Below, piece after piece: positions 53,248-63,021 of a stretch of DNA of 64,000 bases (position 1 is the stretch's first letter; each line of letters begins with the position of its first letter). Source of the stretch: Fusarium oxysporum f. sp. lycopersici 4287 (Eukaryota; Ascomycota; Sordariomycetes; Hypocreales; Nectriaceae). Location: assembly GCF_000149955.1 (NCBI RefSeq), contig NC_030999.1, forward strand, positions 168,068-232,067, given 5' to 3'. Below the pieces are notes generated by a model. The model saw only the letters and a program-made list of their open reading frames with translations, was not told the origin of the DNA and did not search any database. The translations under genes were made by a program, and so were the position numbers.

Positions 53248-54335
53248 TCATCGCTTGCTAGAGTTCTCTTCCAAAACAAAGACGTCATAAACAATATCAT
53301 GTCCCAAACACAGTGTCAGACCCATTCCTGGAACTCGCCACCAACCCAATACCAATCTCAGAACAGCAAGCAAACGATACGTATCTTCCACTATTCCCGT
53401 CTCCCCAACGTCAACAGGCCCAACAGCATCATAATGCGTCCCATTATCAAACGCGAAATGCAATTCCTATCTCGCAGAAACAACCAGCAAAATCGGCATA
53501 GGCGGGATCTTGGTCGCTGCAAGCTGGGCAGTTCGTTCAAACCATGATGCTAGCCAAATTCCCAGTTGTACTTTGCCCTCTGAATGATGCTTCATGTCCG
53601 TTTTTGTCTCTATGAGATCTCCTGTTCGTTTGTACCGTAGATGCTCACTGGTAGATTGATTGAATGTCCTTGGGCCCTGGCGCGCATCGATAAGGGTTTT
53701 TAAATCAGCGCCTAACAGCTCGCCAGGCCTTAAAATGAGTGTATAGTCGATCGTCTTGCCGACATCAGTCTCCTCTCCTTTCTAAGCTGCTAGAAAGTCC
53801 TTGTCTATAGAATCAGTGGTGATGTTTTCGGCGCAGAGGTCGGCGATGGTGGATAAGGCGAGGCGAAGGGTTGGGCCCTGAATATGATCGTTCCATGCAG
53901 TCTCGGAGCTGTTCCACTTGGTATCAAAAGCTTGCAACTCCTCTTGCAAGAGGTCCTTCAGCTCTCGAGGTATATATCGAAGACCGCTAACGACATTCAT
54001 ATCCTCTTTTTCATTGTTTTAGTCGCTGTCTCGATCCCTTTGATAGGCTTCGTGAGCTTAAGTAAGTTGTCGGGATTCTTAACCGGGCTTGCTCACCCCG
54101 TTCGACTGGTGATGCTACTACCTGTCCGGGTACCTCCGGTTCGAGATCTTGATGCAAGTGATGGCCTGCTGGCGCTGACTTTGGCTGTGAAAGACATGGA
54201 CAGGTTCGTGGGAGGGGGGGGAATCGGGATGCTATATTCTTGCTGTTGGGCAAGATCTGTGTCAACGGCGCTGTCGCTGTCGTCGACATCGGGACTGAAG
54301 TCAAGGGGACTGAAGTGTTTACTCCCGCCGTTCAT
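53248..54335 (-). pseudogene. PD-(D/E)XK nuclease-like domain protein, copy 1, nonsense-mutated
   Basis: Reading the minus strand from ATG 54335: a Ser/Pro-rich disordered N-terminus (residues 1-80), then LIRYIPREL-type helix (LRYIPRELKDLLQEELQAFD), the family's signature SSETAWNDHIQGPTLRLALS then ENITTDSIDKDFLAA, then KTIDYTLILRP and a beta-alpha C-terminal part ending EENSSKR at 53248. This is the fungal nuclease-like family with an SEAAWN..VH..LL.LAL motif. Lesions are a TGA at 54093-54095, a frame change near 54010, and TAGs at 53782-53784 and 53467-53469. The TGA and both TAGs are explained by single C-to-T changes (CGA, CAG, CAG). Otherwise the protein is complete. Confidence 0.65.
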
Positions 54336-54429
54336 TTCTTTACGGCAACCATGATCTTCTGCTCAATCTACCACGGCACGTAAAACTCTACGCTTTGAGC
54401 TTTCCCGAGTTTCCGCATTCGCATACAAG

Positions 54430-54476
54430 CTGCCAAAGGATTAGCAAAAATCTAGGAGGATCTTGTGTCCACATAC
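54430..54476 (-). other. intron in the ubiquitinase-like pseudogene
   Basis: GTATGT donor, CTAAT branch-like word, GGCAG acceptor; phase 1, restoring Gln-Ala-Cys-Met across the junction. Confidence 0.65.
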
Positions 54477-54482
54477 CCTGAA

Positions 54483-54677
54483 TGTTGGAAAATCCGGGAT
54501 CCCCCTTCCCTTCAGGATTCAGAATAACAGTCTGAAAGTCCTAGATTTAAAGTTTAAAGTCCTAGATGAAATCATTTAGAGATATAAAGCTGAGAAGAAC
54601 TCTCATCTCACTAATGAACAATCAAGTTTCATAAAATATATATTTTCACCTAGCACTACTGCGCAATATAAACAACA
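54483..54677 (+). mobile_element. solo LTR of the copia 2 family
   Basis: 195 bp, clearly the same sequence as the 194-bp copia 2 LTR with about 15-20 differences by eye, so older. The target duplication CTGAA lies at 54478-54482 and 54678-54682. It sits 6 nt upstream of a splice donor in the ubiquitinase-like pseudogene, on the opposite strand to that gene. Confidence 0.93.
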
Positions 54678-55256
54678 CTGAACCAGTCGATCCTTTGTTA
54701 AACGGGCACCCAACGTGACTACTGCGCGATAGTTTGGAGGGAGCTTGAGATATGTCCCTCTGGTATGCCACTCATCTAGAAAGCTAAGGCATCGGTCCCT
54801 CTGCTCAGCACATGGTGGCGTTTCAAGCTCCTCAACTTTGCCTGAACGACAAAGTACAATAGCCTCGTCATCTTCATTGAAACAGACGACTGCTTGGGTG
54901 TTGTCATCATCCTGATAACGAGCCAGCCACAGTTTTGCAAACTCTAGGTTAGTGAGCTAGTTTACCTGAGCGCCAACATCCAAGATCACACGTGTCTGCG
55001 TATTCATTCCAGATATCATATCTAGAAGCATCCGGCTGTTTAATAGGGTACCTTTGGCTTCTTGCGGCACTAAATCCAAGGGTCGGAACCACTACATCCA
55101 CTCCACTTTGGGACCAAGTAGAGTGGATGTGCGATTTTTAGGCAATTACATAGTGGATGTAGCACATATTCGACCGGGGTGGAATGGATGTACACACGTG
55201 GATTTATAAGTGTATTTATAGTGGATCTTTGAGGCTATTCACAACCTCCTCGGTGC

Positions 55257-57732
55257 CTATTCAGCCTCACTTTCAGAGGTTGACACTGACTCCTCAGCCT
55301 GTTGCTGCTGTGTTGAATCGTCAACCTCGCTGGCGCTGTCCTCGCCCTCCAATAGCCATTTTGACTCAGCAAGCGCCAGCTCCTCGTCGCTTAGAGTCCC
55401 ACAACCGCCATCCAGCTTACTTTCAAGGTGCGACTTAAGCAATGGATCCAGGTCCTTGATAAGGCCAGCACGGTACCAAGAGCGTAAAACCTGACAAATG
55501 GCGATAATCTCAGCATCCAGGTTCGTACGCAACCCCGAGACCATCTTGCCAGCAGCTGAAAATAACCTCTCACACTCGGCTGACATCGGCTGGATCGTCA
55601 GGAAGTCCAATGCCATCCTGGATAACCGAGGATATCTGCCTTGCTTAGTGATCCAGTAACCGATTGGATCACGAACGTTGCCGTCGCTGGCCTCACGATC
55701 CGTCTGCCACGCTTGGTACTCGTCGACAACAATAGCTGCTGCGTAGGGTGGTATTGAGCTTGGCAGACGACTGTTCTTCTCGAAGGGGTTGAAAAACCGA
55801 GGTCTTTTTGCCGGTGGCTCGTCGTCGCCTCTGCTGCTGCTGGTTCTAACCTCGAGATGAGCGTAATCGGACAGCCAGACGTCGGCAACCATCTCTTTTG
55901 CCTTCTCGACCCAACTAGGCTTATGAGCCCACGTTTCATCAAACCAGTCCCAACGATAAGCTGGATGCAGTGCCATAGCCGTATAGTAGATGGGCGTCTC
56001 GTCCAGCCGCCGATAATATTCATCCAGCTTATCCCAAGCAAGGTTGATTCCAATGCGGAAGTGCTCTGCATCAGGAAAGTCAGCAGCAAGCTGCTTATAT
56101 TCTTCCAGTGTGTTAAGCAGCAACTCATAGCCAAGCACCACGTCCCAGATATTACCATAGGAGCCAGTCCAGCCTTGCTTACGTCTGCGGATGTGTCCAT
56201 CACCCTCAAGCGTCTTCACCACGGTCTCAAAAACAGTCAGAATAGCCTCCAAATGGTAAAGAACCTCCCAGTCTTTGTCCGTTAGCTGATTCTCGTCTCG
56301 GAGGATGCGTGGTTTTTTCGCCAACTTGGCTTGTGTCACTTGGCCAGTCTTTTTAGACCGATTTTCGTCCTCCCATTGCGCTTTATACTTGATCAGTAAG
56401 AGTTCGATAGAGGTTTTCAACCGTAGAGCCCTGCGGATCATGTAGAGTTGTGACAGCCAGCGCGTGTCGTTATCGATAATTAGCTTCAGTGGTTTCTTCG
56501 ATCGGAGTTTAAGGGTGGTGGCGCGATTAATTTCGTCCTGTTAGATATACCGAATTAGTATGAGACGAATAGGACTTAGTAAAACCGCTTACCCTCTGGA
56601 CCTCCTTGAATAAGTAAATCAGCCGATGGCTAATACGCACATCAACTACGATATTGTGCAACTTGCCAACTGGTCCTCTTTTGCGCCATCGACCGTATTC
56701 AGTATCAGATAACGCTTCTGCGCCTGATAATTGCTGCTCGAACGCGTCGGCGTTTTTTCCAAATAAGAGCGCCTTGGCTGACAAGTTAATTGTGTGGCCA
56801 AAACAGCGTCCTCGGCGTAGCCGGCCATCGAACCCTAGTTCAGCACCAATGACCTCCATTGCAGTATCGTTGTTTTCAGCATTGTCAAGCGTGAAATAGC
56901 CAATCTTCTCTGGACTCACGCCAAGAGTGTGTAGGACGTCGAGAACCTCCCCACCGATCGTTGAGCCAAAGTGACGATGAGCCTCTGGAACCCCAATCAT
57001 GATTTTGCATGGCCGATTCTTCTCGTCTCTGAAAAAACAAGCAATGCCGTATAGGGCAAGCTTATTTCGAGACGTCCAGCCATCAAATGAGATATGAAGC
57101 GCTCCAGGGGAGTCCCTCAACACCTCGATAACCTTCTGCTTGTGGCGGTTGTACTCTTGAATGATCTTATATCGGACAGCGGTGGCACTCAAGTTGGCGT
57201 GTTGGATCGAAACGGAGGGGTTCAAATAGCCGAAAATTTCTCGGAGGATGGGGTTCTCGGCGAAGGAAAATGACTGGTTGCTACTGACGATTAACTCGAC
57301 TAGCAGACGCTGAAAGTGTTGCTTATCAAAGCGTGAGATGAAGCTATTCGCGATATTCTGTTCCGTAGGCTTGTTGACGTCCAGTTTCAAAACAGAGGCA
57401 ATAGTCGGCTGGTTCGATTTCAGTACGCATTCGGATTTCAGCTGTGCTGTGCTCTTTTTCTCTCCCTCTGGTGCTGGTGTTTTGTGTTCACGCCATAGAT
57501 GATTTGCCGCGTTCTGGAGACCTGAAGAGGTAAAACTCGCGATGATGGGACGATTTCCGAGGATACAGTCCTTGCAAGCCCATTTGCGTAAGCCATGACG
57601 TTGAATATCGTAGCCAAAGTCCCACAGCCAAGAGCTAGTATCACGAGCGCGTTCTGACCAAGCCCAGCCTCTGAAATGGCGAAAAAGACGGTCTTCGAGG
57701 TGCTGCTGTTGGCCTGGCTGGGTGGCTGACAT
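55257..57732 (-). CDS. hAT transposase, BED finger and C-terminal dimerisation domain
   Basis: Exons (minus strand) 57732-56593 and 56537-55257, with a 55-nt phase-0 intron (GTAAGC to ACAG), give 806 codons. I start at 57732 (MSATQPGQQQ) because the upstream in-frame ATG would add a poly-Phe run from an A/T homopolymer. A BED-type zinc finger occupies residues 53-83 (C53, C56, H78, H83). The RNase H-like catalytic domain shows D217 (HISFDGWTS) and D283 (FTLDNAENND). The C-terminal dimerisation region near residues 680-750 carries PRLSRMALDFLTIQPMSAEC and ERLFSAAGKM. The tail is acidic with a Gln run. No stop or frameshift, so it may be active. It binds the element ends and cuts and pastes the element in the nucleus. 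Confidence 0.93.
56538..56592 (-). other. intron of the hAT transposase gene
   Basis: 55 nt, GTAAGC donor, CTAAT branch-like word, ACAG acceptor; it joins FKEVQR to DEINRAT. Confidence 0.85.
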
Positions 57733-57733
57733 C

Positions 57734-57760
57734 GTCAAAAAAAAAAAAAAAAAAAAAAGA
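57734..57760 (+). repeat. poly(A) run upstream of the hAT start codon
   Basis: A run of about 21 A just 5' of the transposase ATG on the transcript strand (T run). It lies in the 5' leader and makes the upstream in-frame ATG unlikely. Confidence 0.7.
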
Positions 57761-59639
57761 AATTGGCAAAAACAACAGCAGGAAATCTTAGAAAACGCGC
57801 TCAATAGGGGTAGTGTCTCGTATAATGCTATAAGATTAGCTGTAGGGGTGATGGATCTCGGCTAACTTGGGTCCAGCTACCTCGATTTAATAGGCAATTA
57901 TATACCAAAATAAGTACTATGAACCGTACAGGGTCAGGGAATATCCCACGGTACCTAAATCCACCTAAATCCACTCCACTACATCCACTTTCAGGTCCAA
58001 GTGTAGTGGATTGTTACGTAATCTGAGCGCCGACGAGTGGATGTAATAGAGATGGACCACTTATATGTGGTCCACGTGGATTTGCAGTGTAGTGGGTTCG
58101 AGCCTTGACTAAATCGACCCCATTTTGTGATTGTAACAGATGGCTAAGGGCGAGCCCATTCGTTTGTTCCTACCCGGAAAGTCTAGTTGCTTGATATCCA
58201 TAGGGAGAACATATCTGGAATCATTGGTCCCGCTAAACCCAGTAGTAGGATTGCCTGTAGTCTTGGCTAGATCTCCGCCTGACACCGATAACTTATGCGG
58301 AAACTTCTTTGCCTCCTTACTGGAAACCAGGTGGCTCAGGTAGTAATCAATCGCCGACTTAGGGAAGCAAAGATGGGGATATATCTCTTCTTTGAACTGA
58401 ACCCGATCTCGCAAATTGACCCCTTCTAAGGCTCTGAACGATAATGGCAGGTTCGGAGCGGTTCCAGTCCACTCATGGTATTCCACTCTGGCATTGTCAG
58501 ATTTGGTAAGAATTGAAAAGGCAGAGAATAGAGCTTCTTCGTCCAGGCCGCCGTAGTAGTAGCTCAGGCAAGTAAGGGTCATCACGACGTCAGGATGGCT
58601 GAACTCTGATCGTGGCGTTGGGCTATCCTTAACGCGAAAAGGAACAGCCAATTTGGTCCCAGTCTCCCGGTGCGGAGCGATTCCATAGCTCACTCTCCAT
58701 CCCTTCTGGCCCAAAGCAAAAGCGAGGATACCACCTGCAGAATGGCATGCTTTATGTTTCACGATGGTACCAATGAGAGAAATTGCCAGAAAACTGATAA
58801 GGAATTGTTACTTTCAGCAATCTCGACGGAATCAGATCCAACGTTGACCTAGGTTGTGTAATTTCACTAGGAGGTCTTGTTCTTGCATGCCAAAGTGAAC
58901 TGTATAGTCTTGCAAATCTCGGGTTGCGATGAACCGCATGCCTGGTACATCAATTGGCATGACATCCAAGATCATGGATCCAAAAAGCCTCCCACAATCT
59001 TCGTTCATATTATAGTCACGAGGTAGGCGAGTCAATGGGGAACCATTGACCAGTAGTTCGCCCGTCAGAAGGTTAAGGTGGACTTGTCTTCATGCAGAGT
59101 TTGTTTCAAGCCAACAACGTGTAGAAGAGGCTATGGACTACTCTGTTTTACGAGAGAAGTCTGGCCAGCTTCGCTTTATAGCCAGATCGAGGCATTAATT
59201 GCCGCGATAGATGACCTCATTGACAGGCAATCGCTGGGTGCGGTGCAAAGCGTATTTGGTTATGTCCTCCATGATGCTATGACATGGGCTTTGGGTCTCG
59301 TTGTTGGCGAGAGTGGTGTTGTGGATAATGATAGAGGATCCAACAGGAAGAGACGCCTGCTGTGAGTCTCCGAGGATCTTCTCCAACTGGTTATCGTCAA
59401 CGTGAAACGTTTGTACACATATCATAGCAACATTGAGGGCCGACTCCAAAAGCTCCCTCCTTTGCATATCATCAACCGTATCCTGGATTTTCCTGATCAA
59501 AGTCGTTAACCACCGGTATGAGATACTGCGACAATGACATAAAAGCCCCAAGATATCCTGAGACAGCTGTGGGCTGGCCAGAGACAGAAACCGAATTGTC
59601 AACAGCGTGAAAGAACACAAGGCCGTATGGGAAGACTGC

Positions 59640-61402
59640 CTGATCACGTCCCGTGATCAGGTTATGAAGATTATAAATGCCAACTATGGGCTATATGCTT
59701 CCCAGCTTAGAGATCTTATTCGGGGTTCTCAATCGATGATCCACATCTCAACTGACCTTCGGACATCACCGCATCGCCATGCCATGCTAGCAGTGTGTGC
59801 CCAATGGGTTGATTATAACTACACACTTCGACAGGCGCTCTTAGAACTGCCAGAATGTCCATTCAGTCATAGTGGTGAGGCCCAGGCAGCCTTGATTGTG
59901 GAAGTCCTACGCAACTTCGATATATTGAGAGTAGGCTACTACACAGGGGGCAATGCAACTTCGAATAACACGTGTTTGGAGGTACTATCAGAGAAATTGA
60001 AGCAAGAGCTCCAGTTACGCTTGTCCCCAGGCTAGTTGGATCCTATCTGACATAGAGTGGATTGATTTCAACCCGAAATGGCGTCGAATCCGGTGTATTG
60101 GTCATATCATTAACCTCTCCTTGCAGTCCTTCCTTCTTGCTCGATCTAAGGAGGCTCTCACAGCAGCCCTCAATGCTACTACTCGACCACTTTGCCGCCA
60201 CACTAGCAGAAACAAAATCACAACAGGAAGAGCCTGTACTTCAAGGTAAAAGGCCCAAATCGACAGCTAAGGCCAGTCAGAAGACTGCCATTGATGAGGA
60301 CTATACTGGGTGGCAAGGCATTCCAGCTCTCCAGAAGCTCCATAACCTTGCTGTCTGGCTTCGTAGCTCCTCGCTCCACAGTGATAGCTGGCGTGATGCT
60401 GTCGGCCTCAGCCTTGAGATTCATAATGCCACACGATGGTCCTCCTGGTATAAAGTGATCGACAATGCCATTAGGAAGAAAGTTCAGATCAATCAGTTTC
60501 TACTTGAGCATGACAGAGAGCTTGAAGATACTGCTCTAAGTGGTTCTGGTTGGGATTTGCTGGCCAAAACCCATGCATTCCTTGAGCCCTTTGCATCGGC
60601 AACTTTTTATGCCGAGGGAAAATGCTCTTCTGTCTCCCAGTCCCTCTTCTTGATGGATGCTCTACTCTTCCACTATGAGAGTGCAAAGGTTCAGCACTCG
60701 CAGCCTGGCTCAATGGATACTCGGATGCTCCATGCCATTGAGATGGGCTGGTTCGTCTTAGACAAATACTATACTATGACTGAAGATGTCCCAGTCTATG
60801 CTGCCGCCTTATTACTTGGTCCTTCTAAGTGACTAGCATATATTCAGCAAAACTGGCCACGAGACTGGCACGAAACAGCTATTGCTGGTGCTCGGGACAT
60901 CTGGATGACAGAGTGTCGAGGACTTGCCATCTCAAAGGAACCAGAACGTCATCCTGCACCGCTACCCTCGAAGAAGGGTGGTCAGTTATCGTTTCTTTTC
61001 AGGTCAATTGAGGTGAAGCAGAAGGCTATTTCTACCGATTCAGACAATCTGTATTCTTTTATCAACACTTTACCACTTGAAATCGACTGTACTCCTCTTG
61101 AGTGGTAGTCTCGTCTTGAGCAACGGGCACAGTATCCAGGGCTCAGTCGGATGGCTATCGATATCTTTTCCATCCCATCTGAATCAGCTGAGCCAGAGAG
61201 AGCATTCTCTGGTGCTCGACGTACTGCTTTGTGGGACCGGCTTCGAATCACTTACAAGAATCTTGAGAAGATGGAATGTATCGGCAACTGGCTACGAGAA
61301 GGACTAATTGTCCCCTCCGGAGAGGGTGGATTGGGTCTAGTATGCAATCCACTGGCTGGAGATGATGGGGCACCTATGGATGTAGGCCTACAAGATGACT
61401 AG
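59640..61402 (+). pseudogene. second hAT transposase, decayed
   Basis: Plus-strand pieces: 59640-60035 (SQLRDLIRGSQSMIHISTDL, HAMLAVCAQWVDYNYTLRQA), then 60062-60832 (WQGIPALQKLHNLAVWLRSS, LEIHNATRWSSWYKVIDNAI, MLHAIEMGWFVLDKYYTMTE), then after stops and shifts at 60833 and 61108, YPGLSRMAIDIFSIPSESAE, PERAFSGARRT and WLREGLIVPS to 61402. The C-terminal part is the hAT dimerisation domain, with the middle HN.TRW..W motif. It is a different family from the 55-58 kb element. The N-terminal BED part is missing because homology starts at the junction with the ubiquitinase-like pseudogene. At least three stops or frameshifts. Confidence 0.8.
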
Positions 61403-61649
61403 AGTGTTATAGATGAAGATATAGAGCCATGGCATCTTAATTCTACCCGTTTAGTCGTTTTACGTGACCTTATTGTTGTATAACTGTTGTAAATTTGTAC
61501 AACACTACCTTCCCTCTACTAAAGTTGTACAACACTACCTCACAACATACAACTATTGTACAACAATACGCATCTATGTGACCATCAGCCTGATGGTCGC
61601 GGAACTTTGGAGGCTACATGTTTAAAACCTGTCAGGGTCGCCAGAGGAG
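61403..61649. repeat. short direct repeats downstream of decayed hAT
   Basis: TTGTACAACACTACCT occurs twice (near 61495 and 61525), with further GTACAACA words nearby, resembling hAT subterminal repeats. A palindrome GACCATCAGCCTGATGGTC lies at 61580-61598. Confidence 0.5.
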
Positions 61650-63021
61650 TCAGACAACAAGCACATTCATCTTATACCAGGGCCAATAAACATCATCAAC
61701 CCACTTAGCCAACCTCTGCACCCCCCAAACAGCCTTATACACGCCAATCATATCACTAGTATATCCAAACTTTTGCTCCAGCCAAACCACTGTCTTACCC
61801 TCCTCTCGCGTCGTGACCACAAAGCTCCAATCATGCCCTTGCACCAGTATCCCCGGCAAGAACGACAGCTTGTCAAACGTGCCACCAGTCTTCTCTAGCC
61901 TTCGCGAAAGGAACTCCCAGTGTGCTGAGTGCCATGTTCCGGTTTGGAGCTCAGCCGCCTCTAGCGAAACGTGCCGTCTCTTAGTCTCGACAGTAACGGC
62001 CATCGGGCGGTCGCGCAGGGGGCGATAGTCGGTATGGTTGATTACGCTACAGGGTAGTATCTTGCGTAGCTGCATGATTGCGTGTGCTGGAGCCGGAGTG
62101 TCGGCGCTAGGATCAATATAAAATGTATAGTCGACCATCTTAGGAACAGTGTTCTTCTTCAGGTACTCCTTGATGAGTTTTGCAGTTGTGCTTTTGCTGT
62201 TAGCTTCGGAGTTGAGTCTGTCAAAGAAGAACTTGCCAGTTCATTACACCGACGAGTTTTTGCTGACGTCTTGGGCCATAGATGGCTCTATGTAGCAATG
62301 GAAAGTGAACGCTACCGTTCCACGATGCTTCTGGATGTGAGTATTGTTGACATTCTCTTGCCTCGTTGACAATTTGTTCAACTTCATCAATCAAGGGCGT
62401 ATATCCGATTGCATCACGGATATTTGGATCCGCAAACATGAAATCTTGAAAAGTGCGGAACGATCGATCTGTTTTTGACCGTTCTTTTAATTCAGCCTAT
62501 TCTCGGTAAGCATGTGGTACATGTTCATGTCTCGAGGGATTCACCTTGAGGCTTTGAGAGATGATGCCAATGCCGCTATTACAACTACTCATCTCTGTAA
62601 GGAATTCATAGAGCTCGTCCGGAATCTCGGGATTGTCGATAGACAGCTGACGATTCCACTTGAAATCTGATAGTTCAAGGGCATCCATCTGCTTGGAGGG
62701 CGACGAGCGGCCTGAGGTCTGCGATTGAGAATCAGCTGACACCAATGTTGTTTGACCTCGGCGCAGCATTGAGTTGGCCCTAGGCGTCTCTAGAATCCCG
62801 TTTGTTACATCCTCTTCATCTTCCTCGGATGGGCCAACTCGTTGTCTCTTTGCTGAATGTTCTGACATATTGCGTTTACGCTTGCGACAGGTGCTCTGAG
62901 TACCAGGCGGGCTGAGTGAATGATGTTGTTGCGTTAGCTGAACACCCTTGCAATCAGATCTGTGGCAATCTGGTTGTGTTTTTGAGAGCCAGTCAATTAT
63001 TCTGTAGTCTCTCATTTGCAA
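61650..63021 (-). pseudogene. PD-(D/E)XK nuclease-like domain protein, copy 2, nonsense-mutated
   Basis: Minus strand from ATG 63021 or 63015: RIIDWLSKTQPDC start, a basic Ser-rich segment, a region near ALELSDFKWNRQLSIDNPEI and the helix DELYEFLTEMSSCNSGIG. A TAG at 62497-62499 follows AYRE. The same frame continues AELKERSKTDRSFRTFQDFM and ASWNGSVHFPLLHRAIYGP. A frame change near 62225 gives FFDRLNSEANSKSTTAKLIK and then 62138-61650, PMAVTVETKRR (the E-x-K core strand), LQTGTWHSAHWEFLSRRLE, ILVQGHDWSFVVTTR and WVDDVYWPWYK. All conserved blocks of the fungal nuclease-like family are present. The TAG is a C-to-T change of CAG. Nearly intact, so recently dead. Confidence 0.7.

Larger units (their letters stand above)
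55077..58107 (-). mobile_element. hAT DNA transposon, apparently complete, 3031 bp
   Basis: Terminal inverted repeats are CAAGGGTCGGAACCACTAC (left) and CAAGGCTCGAACCCACTAC (right, reversed), 16 of 19 matching. The 8-bp target duplication ACTAAATC is exact at 55069-55076 and 58108-58115. Subterminal regions are dense with TCCACTA/TGGATGTAG-like words on both strands, the likely transposase binding sites. One intact transposase gene fills the interior. Removing the element rejoins the ubiquitinase-like frame as NGVDLVPQEAKG. Confidence 0.92.
54364..59647 (-). pseudogene. DUF3638/DUF3645 ubiquitinase-like giant protein, fragment, split by two insertions
   Basis: Minus-strand pieces in order: 59647-59195 (YRWLTTLIRKIQDTVDDMQR, ELLESALNVAMICVQTFHVD); 59035-58832 (TRLPRDYNMNEDCGRLFGSM, YTVHFGMQEQDLLVKLHNLG); 58762-58109 (FRVKDSPTPRSEFSHPDVVM, TCLSYYYGGLDEEALFSAFS, GFSGTNDSRYVLPMDIKQLD). 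After the hAT at 55077-58107 come LLNSRMLLDMISGMNTQTRV, ILDVGAQ, FLDEWHTRGTYLKLPPNYRA and VTLGARLTKDRLVQ. After the solo LTR comes a 47-nt intron (54430-54476) and ACMRMRKLGKAQSVEFYVPW. These are the DUF3638 and DUF3645 regions of a protein normally over 2500 residues, thought to be a ubiquitin hydrolase. Frameshifts and a TAG at 54957-54959 (CAG to TAG) kill it independently of the insertions. Confidence 0.75.

Noticed and set aside
54957..54976. A 22-nt intron (GTAAAC to CTAG) in the ubiquitinase-like pseudogene
   Set aside because: Too short to splice; the unspliced frame matches the family apart from one TAG, best read as a CAG-to-TAG mutation.
57733..57804. Upstream in-frame start of the hAT transposase giving 24 extra residues
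   Set aside because: It would add Cys/Phe runs from a homopolymer; the family begins near the BED finger.
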